From contig KQ964251.1 of NCBI GenBank assembly GCA_001566295.1, positions 625,838 to 689,837 of the forward strand: a stretch of 64,000 nt of DNA, given 5' to 3'. This DNA is from Microdochium bolleyi. Lineage: Eukaryota > Ascomycota > Sordariomycetes > Xylariales > Microdochiaceae. This document shows positions 30,807 to 42,700 of the stretch, in pieces. The translations under genes were made by a program, and so were the position numbers. Positions within the stretch are counted from its first letter, which is position 1, and each line of letters starts with the position of its first letter. Below the pieces are notes generated by a model. The model ran no database searches. It saw nothing but the letters and a program-made list of their open reading frames with translations, and was not told the DNA's origin.

Positions 30807-33800
30807 GGATGCTGTAGGTTCAGGTCGCTGCGGGGACAGTCTGGTGGGCATGCCCTCGGAGCCTGCTTGGCAGCAACCTTGCCGGAGTGGATGCGGCTGC
30901 CAGGCAAGTAGTTCAGGGACAGTGCCAAAAGCCGCTGCTAGGGTGCTGGCAAGGGCTCTAGAACCTAAAGCATGTGGATAGGCTTAAGTCAAGTGCCTGC
31001 GTCGGTCCAACGCTCGAACACGCCCAGAGGAGCGATGCAATTTGCACTCCTGCTGACGGCGCCTTCGAACTCAGCCAGTTCACCAGTGCCCCAGTCTCAT
31101 CTCGAGACATGCTTACTAGAGACGGTAAGTCTATCCGTAGGGTAAGCTCTCGAGACACTCGAAGCGCTCTCGGTCTGCTGCTCACTTGTCAGTGACCCGC
31201 TAGCTGTGGCGTTCATCTTCTCCCGCTGTTCGAGAAGCCGTGCTCGGATAAGTCGACCTTTGTGCATGATGGGGCCGTGTGAAGGTTCCTTCTCGACGAA
31301 AAGTCAGTCCATCTGAGTCCAGCCACCAGACGCCGAAGTTTGACTTTTGATCGCCATGCGATGGACAACGCAGGACGTGCTCAAAGAGTGAGCGTGCATT
31401 TGAGACAAAGCCCGATCAGGTCTTGTACAGGACTATCGGGGTCTGCTCTGCGTGCTGCCTTGTCCCTGTCTTTCCCCGCTTCGCAATGCTCAGGGTACTC
31501 AAGCATTCAGCGGGGGTCACCAGAGAGCGGCAAGTCACCTTGGCCCAGACGCCCTGGCGCCTATACGGATATTGCGGCACCCACCATTCCGGCTTCATGA
31601 TTCAGAGATGCACGGCACCGGGCCGGCCTCACTGTGGCAGTGTGCAGCCTCTTTTCGGACAGTCTCCAGCCATGTAAAGAACCGGTCATGACGTAGGCAG
31701 ACTGGCAAAGCAGGCAGGTAGGCACCGGCGTTGTCTTGTCGGAAATGCTGGGTGCCGGCCGTTGAGCAGACTGAGCGGAGCAGCAGCGCGAGGGCGAGGG
31801 CAAGGGCGAGGGGTGAGGGCGAGCGCGTGTCGAGACACAAAGCATATTGTTTGCCCGGATGGAATCATGAATCGAGGATGGGCCAAGTCAGGGCTGGGTC
31901 CATGGCCGTGGGTGTGGGCTGTGGCGATGCAGACGAGCAGGCAACGTCGACGAGGCGGCTGAAGGAGCCGGAGGCAAAGGTGCCGCATGCTGGCGGCAGT
32001 CGACCGAACTGGGGCGCTGGGCAGCCAGGGTGTGACGTTTGTGTGGAATCTGCGCTGTCGCTGTCGTACGGATGGCGAGCCGCGTTTGACGATGGGCATT
32101 GCTGGCAATCTCACGAGTCAAGTGCGAGTCAGGACAGACTTTGCTTCTTGCCCCAAACAACTGCGGGTTGGGCGCAGCCGTCGCACCTGCCCTCCGCCCA
32201 CGAATGCACCACCAGGCACCTGCACGCATGCTCGTTGCTTTTCTTCGCCGACTCGGACATCGATCGGGGCCACTCCGATCAATCCAAACAGGCCTCCCAA
32301 CTCCGTCCCGGCCATGGCTCCTAGTCTCCATTTAGACTTTAGGCGAGCTGGTCGGACGGCTGGGCGCCTGCCTTTGCCATCACTCGCCAGCCCGCAGCCT
32401 GCGCTGTGTACCGAGTAAGGGTTCTCAGCTGCCTCACGGCAGCACAGCTCGCCGACCTTGATGCTCGCGCCACAGCAGGGATCCCCGGCAAACCTTGAGC
32501 GCTCGCCCCGCCGTCTCATTCGCTACAGCGAGTGCCTCACACTGATGGCAACCTCGTCACCAACATCACACATCACACTGGCGGCGTGGTCGACGTGCCA
32601 TGGCCACATGCAAGATCAAACGTTGTTTCGACAGGTCATCCGAGCTCTCCCACACCCTCCCTTCCGAGGTCATCTTACTCCTCCAGCCCACAAGGTTTCG
32701 GTGCGACACGACCCCGGCCACGATGTTGGTCTCTGGCTTTCATCCGCGTTGTCCTCATCAGCCGGAACCCTCCGTCGGATACAGGGCCCAATCCGAATCA
32801 CGCACAGCAATCTCACATGGAGACCTGTCGACACAATGTCTGCCGATTTGCATCAAAGGACTGCGTCGATCAAGAGACGGCCCCGCGAATGTCGATCCGA
32901 CCAGCGTGAGACACTGTTCGCGGACAGACAGGTAGCACAGCCGAGACTCCGCAGTACCACCAGACCTTCGGAGCCTCAACATTGCGCACGAACCGTCCGT
33001 GGGGAGCCGTTGAGTCAACAGCCGCCGACACCCGTTCCGACGGAGTGACACACTCGCGGGTCCAATGGTCTTGAGATGGATTACATAAGGAAGGAAAGTG
33101 GCAGTCGTGGCTCGTGGCTCGTGTGGCTCGTGACTCGTGACTCGGCCTCCCGAATGGCCCATGATTCATTCTCGCGTCCAAGCTGCGCTCTGTCGAACCT
33201 CCTACGGAGTACCCTCAGGCCAACTACGAGCACAGAGATTTGCTCAGCGTCGAAAGCTGGCTGTTAGGCAGGGACCCCTTTCTCCATCTCCCTGGCCAGC
33301 ACTGGCAGTGAAGTGGACTTGGCCGAGATACGGATTCCTCGACAATGCCAAGGCCAATAATCAAACCTTAATTGGGTGTGGCTTCCACATGGCCGATCGT
33401 GGGTCTCAGCTCACATTATTTGACAGCAAGAAACGGCACAAGATGGCCGCGTGTGACGCTCGCGTCGGCGTCAGCACATGACGAAAACATGATCCGTTGA
33501 GAGGGCCGATGCCACTCTTGTCCCTGTCTGCTAGCTACCAGCAGACCGGCAGCCGACGACCCAGATTTTTCGTACGGGGTACAGCTGTGCTTGCACTTGT
33601 GCCTCCTGACTAAGAAGGATCACCAGGCTGAAGCGAGTCGACCACGGGGAGCCGCAACCAGCGCGGCTGTCAAGCTATCCATTCGTCTGCTCAAGCCGTA
33701 CTTTGCACCACCGTCATCAGGATCTACCTTGGCAAGCGGCTCAGACGATGGACCTGACACCACGGCTTGTCACGCTAACCGGTTAGCTGTCAAGTCCGCA

Positions 33801-36800
33801 TACGGTCGAGCTTCTAGCGTGCGGCACCTCATGCGCAAAGCGATGAACGGCAACCCTCTGCCGTGGCGGATCTCTTTCAACTATTTCATGGCATCCAAGC
33901 GCTAAGCATTGCGAGGTCGAAAGCGTTGCTGATGGAGCACCAACTCCCAGTGGGGCCGCCATGTAGGGAGCAGGTCCCTGGCAGCGTCAGGGCTAGGGGC
34001 AGCATGTGCTGGCGATGCCGGCGTACATTAGCAGCTGCAAGGTGCTCCGAATGCGGCAAGAGTGGAAGGAAGCTCGAAAAGTGCACCAGAACCGACACAC
34101 GGCACTCTACGGGGCGAGGCGGAAATACCAGTTTGTATTTTGCTGTGTACTTATTTCCGTGGGCGTGCGGGCTGCACGTGCACAGCGCCAATGATTCACA
34201 ACAGGGGCAAGGCATCACATTTCTCCGACCAGCACAACTTGCTCCGCACCATTGAAACCAGAGAGAGACCCTTGTATCTCGACTCTGTGTGTGGGAGACC
34301 ACGGGAGACTCTTGCAGGGGTCTTGTTTCGCACGGGTCTCCAGGTTCAGCGTCCTCAGAAGAAGAGGCTGTTGGTAGCTCGAAACCTTATTGGGTGCTGC
34401 TTCCCAATCAGGAAATCCCTCCGGCTGGCCTGGTGGAACGGCACAGCTGGTGGCCGCTTGACTCGTTACTGGTCCGAGACAGCCCTGAGAAGCCAGCTGC
34501 ATGACAAGTGACTTAGGGAGCACGGAGCACGGCAACAGCTCCCGGTCGGTCAGGGCGGGACCGATGATCCAAGCAAGTCGGCCTTGAAGACTGTGACAAT
34601 GACGGAGTCCAATGTGACCCTTTCTCAGAAGCGTCCGGCCCATGTATCAGGGGTTCCCAGCTTGGCCGTGCGTCAGGAGTCAAGCACTCCTGATCACCAC
34701 CCACGCCTGGCCATCTGCATTGCGCTTGTCAGGGCTGCATGTTCCCGAGGGTGGAGAGTGCATGCATCTCTGTCGATCCCCTGGATGCCCACGCAGTTGC
34801 GCTCTCTCGAAGGACTAGCAATACCAGGCAAGAGATTGTTCTCGGCTTTGCCACCTCGAGTTTGCCTCTTCACGCTCCCTCTCGTCGAGGGTCATCGAAG
34901 CAACCAGCCTCGCCGGCCACAACCGAATGCGCCTTGGTCAGGAAACTAACCACGGCGAACTCTTTTCCTTCTTCCTCCTGCTTTCTTCTGGGCAGTTTGA
35001 CTTCATGCCCATCAATCAAGTCTGATGCGCGCCAGCTAAGGACCTCGCGCCCGCTTGTCAAAGCAGACTCAATTCATTTCCTTACGCTACCCGAGGCACT
35101 TGGTCATCAACAAGACATTGTGCGGACCGTCGCCACAAGGAGAATTTCCTCCCTAACGGCCTCGGCACATGTGGGGGACCCTCTTTGCCCCAGTTCAGCC
35201 TCCATGAGGGGCGGTCAGGAGCGGATGGGCCTTGGCGACGAGAAAGGGGCAGGGCTAAGGGTGGACAAGACGTTCAATGTGAGAATAAGCGCGATGGATC
35301 CGGATGCTCTCCTCCATTACAGCTTGCGATGGCTCCATCTGAAAGTCCCGATTGCGTGCTCGCTCTTTTGACCTGTGACTTAACGCCGAGCAGCGAGTGG
35401 TTGACACATGAGCGGAGCAGTCACAAGATGACTCGGATGGGTCTATCGCGCGAAGTGGTCCTCGCAGTCAAAGCACGACACCGGGCCATTCTCAATTGAT
35501 GCGTCCTAACGAGCTCCTCGACCCGACGTCTTCAGCCTCCTTGGAACATTTTGCCCAGCAGTGACCGACACCTCGTTGTTCGAAGTCGGGTACTTCTCTC
35601 AATCTCCTTTGACTTTGGCCGGTGCAGAGTCGTCGCAGTGATGAGACATGATAGACCAGAACTCCATAAGCGCGAAGATTGGGTCCGCCACGTGCGAGTC
35701 CGGCGCCAACGCTTTCAGGTACACGACTTGCGTGGAAATCGCCTAGAAGGCTAGCAGACGATGCACGGAAGGACTCATGCTGCACGCACGCCACGCGAGA
35801 CCCAGGCGGCTAACAGGAATGCAACAAACCTTATCATATGGGCGCGCATGCGCACACACCCGCCCCATCGGCATATGTCATCCGCAGCCGACGCTCGTTA
35901 CGTGACCCACGAACAAATGACTTCAAGAGGGCAGAGAAAGGATGAGCCGACGTGTGCGCTGGGCATGAGAAGCGTCTCTTGTCGAGCGTGCGACAAACTA
36001 ACTGATCGGCTCGTATATCGCCATCCGTGGATGTCTGATCTGCGATCTGCACAAGCTTGACCTATGTGACCTCATTATTTGTTTTGGAGCACACATATGG
36101 AGTAAGCACCAACCTTGGTACACAGACACGATTCATAAGACTGGAATGTAGTCCGGAACCCCTGGCTCACTATTTGCTACTTAGTGCCAATTCTAACAAT
36201 GGCAGGCCGGGCGAAGAAGACTAGAATAGAGCTTAGCAGTCGGTCGGTGCGTGCGTGATTCGGAACACGTGATCCGATGGGGGTGGTCAGACGCAAGGGA
36301 CACCTGGAACGCACGCCCCCCAGATCACCGCTGCTCTTGGCTGACGGAAGCTTGGCAGGCCAGCCAGTCACTATTACGCAGTATAAAGCATTCGTGTCAA
36401 TGTGCGCGAAGGCGTATGTGAGATTTGGATACAAGGATTCCACTCAGGCTTCATGCTGCGCCCTGTCAACAGAGTTTGGAGTTACTCAGTTCCTCCTCCA
36501 GCTGAGGACCGGGGGGGCGTGGTCTTGGAAGGCCAAGAGCGAGCTGCTGCAGATGACCAAGGCCCGACCCAACACAACAGCGGCGAATGATTGATCCTCT
36601 CATTTCTGCCCTATAGTCTGCTGCCGACACAACTCTATGAAGGCTTTCTGATACTCCATCTGTTGAATGTCAGTGCTTACGGAGTACGGACCACGGTAGA
36701 TGCTCACTCCTCACTCCCGTCCGTGGAGCTCGCCCCGTCCATCGAAACCGGTAACAGGGCTCTGGCTTTACTCGCCGACCCCCAGCCCTTGCCCTGGCCC

Positions 36801-38195
36801 TTCAGCAGCAACGGTCAGGGGTAGCTAAACCATATTTTCAAATCCCGTGTGGCTTTCCACGCCAATCCGCCCTTCCCGCCCACGACAGCCTGCTCGGCCC
36901 CTGGTCCTGTTCCTGGTACTGTGCTTGCAAAGCCCCATTCGTCCCGTCTCCTCCCTTCGCACTCGCCTTTCCAAACAGACCACAAACTCAAAATTACCAT
37001 GTAAAAAGGCTCCCCCTCCCTTAATCCTAGTACTGCCCCAAACCCGCCTCGCCGCCACCCCCCCCCCTCCCAGCTGTGCCTCCCCGTTCGGCTCTCGGAT
37101 GCTCAATATGGGAAGGGAGACAAGGGAGTCCCTGTTTTGAGCTCTTTGACCCTCACACGAGCCACGAGGGGCGACCATGAACAAAAAGTCTCCATCGTCG
37201 GAGTCGCTCCCGCGCCTGTTCTATGCTCGGCGTGCGCGTCCAAGAAGGGAAGATGATAAGTTGACAGTCCCGCCGCTCCTTGACTTTTGGTCCAAACGAG
37301 TATGAGGAAAACCTAAAACTGCGGAGAGAAAGTGGGACAGGGACGGAGAGACGGAGAGGGGAGGGGGGCCACGGAGAATAACACGTTTTAGAGAGACATG
37401 ATTCGACACGCGATGCCGATGCTTTTTGTGATTAACACCGAACCTGCGGGTCACGTGGGTAACGCACCTGTAGGTAGATTAACTCCGTGGTGTTCGGAAA
37501 CCTCAACAGCGTATTACCAGCCAGCTCGGCGCCCCGACGCCCCGCCGGGCAAGGGGCCAGGAAAAGCCTTCGGCACCGAGCTGGAGAGGGTTCGCGTTCT
37601 TTTCTTCTTTTGGAAATACGTTGCTGATGGGCCTGCTGGGCCTGGCTGGCACGCGTCAGCTCGTCGGAAAAGGTGCCTTACAAACCTTCACGTCATCTCA
37701 CCTGCGGCACGGGCAGGATTGCATTTTGGGGTCGAGACACCGCTGAACCGGACGGGCGGGCGGGCGGGTGGACGAGGAAGAAAGGTTAAGGTACCCTAAC
37801 AGGTTGCTTGTGTCAGGTCTCGAAAAAGTCTAAAGGTCGTCGTTCGAAGGCTGCCTGAGGCCCACGCACGCGAGCGCACACGCAGTAGTACCACATCCCG
37901 CGCCACACTACAGACAAGCACAAGCCAAAATTGCTTCGCTTCAGGTCACGATCACTAGAGTTTGTTGGTTTCGTGTTCCCCATGCGTACTCCGCAGGTTT
38001 CCGGGAGAGTCGTCATTAGTCCTCGCCACGTCATCCATGGGCTCGGTCTTACGTGTCCGAGACAACGACACATAAAACAAAAAATGGTCAAGCCTTGGTA
38101 GGTGATGTATATATCTCTGTGTGGAAGTGGAGAACACGAGAAGGCAAGCCTGTGATGCTCGACTGCGCTCGGGCTATTTGCATGGAGAGAGACAC

Positions 38196-38210
38196 AGAGA
38201 GAGAGAGAGA
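38196..38210 (+). repeat. GA dinucleotide microsatellite
   Basis: Uninterrupted AG/GA run in intergenic DNA. Confidence 0.8.
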
Positions 38211-38401
38211 TATGTTAAACTTGCAAACCACCACCCAGCCCTTCTACTCCCGACTACACTTACTCGTACACATGTGCTCTACCTATGGTCCAGATTATCC
38301 AGCGACTTCCATTTCAGGGGTGAAAGAAGAAGTCTAACGCAGCAAGAAAGGCTAACGGCTCATGACCTACTCTAGACCGCCATTATTTCCTAGTCAGGAA
38401 C

Positions 38402-38421
38402 CCCTTGCGAAAAGGCAAGGG
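38402..38421. other. Perfect short hairpin
   Basis: CCCTTGC and GCAAGGG pair across the loop GAAAAG, about 220 bp past the FAM210 stop codon on that gene's strand. It may be a 3' UTR hairpin. It lacks a following T-run and eukaryotic termination does not use this form, so I do not call it a terminator. Confidence 0.4.
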
Positions 38422-38639
38422 CCACAAGGAGCGACAACACAACTCTACCTTGTGGGCGTGCAAGACAAAGAGAAGTGAGACACAGAGTGTGAACGTATGA
38501 CGCAAGCCACCACTCAGTGTGCTAGTCTAAGAATCGCCCGTGTGGTATTACGATTGATAAGCGGAACAGCTTTTGGCGCTTGCGGCTGCGCTGGCGGGGT
38601 GGGTTTGCTAGACCTGGCTGCTTTTTCGATCTCACCCGT

Positions 38640-39772
38640 TCACACCTTGTTGTTCCCGCCGCTGCTGCTGCTGCTAGCACCAGCGACCGGCTTGCTGCGC
38701 CGTTTGCCGATGTTCCAGCCCCACGATCTTAGCTTCTTGACCACCTTTGGCGTCACCGCCGCCGTCAGGGGCACGCGAAGGAAGATGAAACTCTTGTGGA
38801 TGGCGTAGGCGAGCGCTAATTGCGTCCCGAGACCTGCGCAATGAGTGCTGGTTAGCAGGGCCAATCGCAAGTGCAAATGCAAGTGCGGTGCGGTCACTTT
38901 TGTCGGCCTCGGCGCAAAGACTTTAGGCAAAAGTCGGGGACTTCCGTGATGAGGCGAAGGGGGGCCAGAACAACCACACTTACTGGCTTCGGGGCCCTTG
39001 TTCCTACGCTCGGCCTCCTCCACGCCCCAGCCGGCCATTTCGATATGCTCGCTGATATCATCATTGCCCAGATTCTCGATCTCGGCCTGCTTGACTGACT
39101 GGCGGTAGTTCTGCCACCATTCCTCCACCGAGTCTGGTATCACCTTCTTGATGTACCCCATGATCCAGTGTTCGAGCGCCCCTAAAACGGTGCGAGTTCC
39201 CAAATCAGTTATTTGTCCGTGATGATCCGGACCATCTTTTTTGATTCGGTCGGCTTCGACGTGCCGACCCGGTGCTCCGGATGGTGGGAAAGAGGGTTGG
39301 TCGTTGTCTCTCATGACATACCTATCCTGTCTGTGCCAACGATCCGAACGAGCAGGAAGCAGAACGGGAAATCCAGCACGCTTAAAGCAAAATACACCCC
39401 GACGGCGGACCACCCGTATTCCCGCGAGAGCTTCTTGAGTCTCGCGGAAAGGCCTGTCGGCTCTTTCTCTGCTGCTGTCTTCGCGCCGCCTCCGCCTTCT
39501 GTCCTTGGAGCGTCCCTCCGTCTCGACGTGTTGGAGAATGGTCGCCGGCCGCCGTTGCTGCCGTGCTTCGTCGTCCTCGCGGTGTTGCGCAGGAGTTGTG
39601 CCCTTGGACTGGCTCGTGCCGCCGTCGCCGCCGTCGTCTGTGTCGCAAATGTGCGCTGCAGCGCCTGCAACTCCCATCGCACCGCGCCACCGCCGCTGCC
39701 GCCGGCTCGCCCTGCGGCGGCAGCCGTGCGGAACAGCGGGCTAATATGCCGCAGCACTGGTGATCGCAACAT
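38640..39772 (-). CDS. FAM210/DUF1279-domain mitochondrial protein
   Basis: Three exons: 39772-39322, 39181-38984 and 38833-38640. Intron 1 is 39321-39182 (GTATGT to TTTTAG); intron 2 is 38983-38834 (GTAAGT, branch GCTAACC, GCGCAG). The product is 280 aa. The N-terminal 85 residues are rich in Arg, Ser and Ala and lack acidic residues (MLRSPVLRHISPLFR start), a typical mitochondrial presequence. The domain begins at LSARLKKLSREYGW and continues with the hydrophobic helix GVYFALSVLDFPFCFLLVRI, the fused ALEHWIMGYIKK segment and a second hydrophobic region (ALAYAIHKSFIFLRVPLTAAVTP). FAM210A/B proteins are inner-membrane proteins linked to mitochondrial translation and metabolism; a yeast relative is Nat2. 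The frame is open above the ATG only through a GTG, so 39772 is the start. The tail is Ser/Gly-rich. Confidence 0.88.
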
Positions 39773-42700
39773 GGCTTCTCGTCGTTGCACGAATGTCTTC
39801 TATCCTTAGATGTCTTGCTGTACTCGTCTTGGTTGATTGTCGCTGTCGCCTGTGCGCACCCGTAGGCGGTGTTGCTACGCCCGCGTCGTCTGGCTGGTGG
39901 CTGTGGTGTCGCAGGAATCCGGCAAGGCGCGGAGGTAGTCAGTCGTGCAGATGCAGCAGTCAGAGAGTCGCTGCCTGCTGATGAGATGTAAGTAGTGGCG
40001 ATATCGATGGTGAGGGAGCCCGCCGCATCCGAATCTTGGTGCTGAAATTTCGCGAGGCTCCCTCCCGCCGCCAAGCTTGAAGCTTCGGCTGGCGGCACGA
40101 TGCAGAGTGATGCAATGTGCAAGGGTGCGCAGCTGCCACGCGCATCACCGGGAAGGGCTGCAGCTGGGCACAGCTGAGAAGTGACGAGTCTTGTCGTCGC
40201 CGGTCAGAGCTGACATAATCTTCATGGCGGGGTGGTTCCAGCTACTCCCATCGACTTGGTTGTCATGTGCCAAGTGTTCTTCGCTGGCTCTCCCTTGCTG
40301 CTCATCGATACCAAGACATGCCAAAATCTGTACCGGCCGCGTGCGCCAAGGACCCAAGACATTCCGAACATTCCATCAAGTATGCGTCTCTGTCTTCATG
40401 ACTTCAACTCGCCCTAACTTTGATGCCAGCTGCGCTTTCGACCCAGACAGAACCCAGGTCCGGGGACTCAGCCATGCCCAGTGCTACGGTCTCTATGAAT
40501 ACGGCAGTGGAACCATTGCAGTACCTGACCTGAGGGAGCGATATCGTCAAAGGGCCTGTCCAGGTCCAGAACCTGTGCCAAGATGCCCTGTCGTTGCATC
40601 TACTAGCCGAATGTCACGCAGCGTAAACCGCCCGCACATGAAAGCAGTCCTGGCAGCCGTCGTCGCGTTCTTGACCCGACGTCCGTGGAAGCAGGGGTCG
40701 ATGGCGTGAGGCGCATCAATCCAGTCACGACTCAACAATGCCACCGTGAACCCCCGCCGTCGGCGAGTCTAGGTCTTAACAATAGACCCCAGAGGCGTCT
40801 TGCAGCCCCCTGAGCTGTGATGAAGCGGGCTTGCCACCCCGCCGGCAGTTCTGTTTGGACGCTATTGGAGCCTTCTCAGGACATCGAACAAAGCTTGTCC
40901 CAGTGCGACAGCGGGAAGAAACGCTGTCGTGCTCTTGCAGCTTGTGCTCCTCCACAAAGGTCTGGACTCTGGGGCCAGCTTGCCGGATTGATCAATGTTC
41001 AGGAAAGGCAGTGCTGCTCATTGTGTGGCTACTAGAGTATCGCTTTGCCGTGCGTGGCCACTTGTTACTAACCACAGTGCAGGCTGCAAGTTCTCCGGAA
41101 TCTGAGTATCGTAGCCCATGTCCCGTGCCAAGCACTCTGTGGCGCTTGAGGTGCTGTCCCAGCGCAGACAAATATCGACACGAATGCATGCATCACGCCA
41201 TCCACCACCCGTGGAGCATGTGCGTGTCAGTCGCTGCCGCCAGGATTCCGAAGTCGGCTCGTGGCTGGATACACGGCCAACGTCATGGCCCTGTTGAAGA
41301 GAGAGTTTCGTATGGAATATCCCTCCTGAAACACGTTGGCCGGTATTGCTTTTAAGGTTTGACGGCTTGGTGAAGTTGTGAAACTCTATTTGCGCCTTTC
41401 CTTGACCGCAACTTCGGGATCCTGGCTGGAGATCAGCTGTCACGATCTAGCGCGGCAAACTTCCGAGGGTGCAGCACAGCGCCGAGACGAGGTCCCCCCG
41501 AATGACGACTGTCCTTGACTCGCCTGGACGCTGATCGACCACCGGACCCTTGTTTCACGATCTATCATCAATACTACAGGCAAACTCTAATCGGAGGCCT
41601 CGGCACCAGGCGACCTACAACGTTGCTCGTGTGGCGACAAGGCAGAGACTGGAGATCAAGGTTCTCCGAGTCAGCCCCGTGATGTTCGAGCTTGCAGAGA
41701 GTTTTTATGCTGTGTCATTGACGTGCAGAGGCCCTCTTAACCCACCGTGCTAACGAGAACTCTAGAAATCTTCCAGAAGGTTTCTGTTACTCAAAAAAAT
41801 CGTAATGACTAAGGTTTGCCATGACTCTGGTGTCTAAAATTACATGGCGTAGTTAGTGGACGGCGCCGCCTTGAATAAAGAGTTCCCGTCGGTTCGGAAC
41901 TGGCGCTCGGGCATGAACGTACTCGGAAGGGCGTCTCGCGGAACCTTTTTGGGCCAGAACAAAACACACTACCTCATCAGCACGCAAGTCACGATGCAGG
42001 CAAGACCTGGACCATCAGATGGCACCTCTTCAACGTTGATGTGCTGAACGCCGTGGGGGGATGGCGCCGGCACATGACATCACGGGAAAGGGGGTGTGAG
42101 CATACCCAAATGGCTCCCAACCAATCTCGCGAGGCCTGACATGCAGCCACGGCAGGCTTGTGACGAGCCACTGTGTACTACCTATGCGTTGGCTTGCATG
42201 AGTCGCAATCACTAGCGGATGACCAGCGCCAACGACATGTCGTAAGGCTGCTGCAACAGTGCATCTCCAGACTCACAAACTTCTCGGCCCACGCGCGCGC
42301 GAGTAGTACCCGAACCCTTATCCAGCTGCGCCCAACGGCAACGGCGGTGTTCTCCTAGCCTGATTGCCTCTTGTTCTTCTTGTGCGTGCCGATCATGCGT
42401 TAGTGCCTTTGCGAGCACCGAGCACGACCACATAGTTCGGCCCCATTCACGTCCACCTAGCATCATAGTCCTGTGAAGCGGGCCTCATTACTTGGTCACC
42501 TGCATGAGCCGCTCGCCAGACTACCTGCCTAAGCGGGAGGTGCCCAAGGCACATGGGCAGCCTTTACTGTTAGCTTGGGACGCTTCTAGCTTGACGAGAA
42601 CAGTCTCCCCCGGGGCCAACGATCGTTCGGCACGCCGTGCCAGTGCACAATTGGCGCCAGCTCCAAGATCATCGGTGACTCTATCGAACTCTGTTTCTGG

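Larger units (their letters stand above)
30135..38639. other. 8.5-kb region without a convincing gene
   Basis: Open frames up to about 210 codons occur (for example 34739-35371, plus), but equally long ones appear on both strands, with no domain and weak codon bias. Notable elements are three sites with the TACGGAGTAC motif (30791, 33203 and 36678), the perfect palindrome GCTAACCGGTTAGC at 33774-33787, a GA microsatellite at 38196-38210 and a stem of CCCTTGC/GCAAGGG at 38402-38421. The last few hundred bases may be 3' UTR of the FAM210 gene. Decayed genes or long non-coding transcripts cannot be excluded. Confidence 0.5.

Noticed and set aside
34739..35371. 210-codon plus-strand frame in the 8.5-kb gap
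   Set aside because: Starts with a true ATG and is open, but similar lengths occur several times in the gaps on both strands. No domain and no codon bias was seen.
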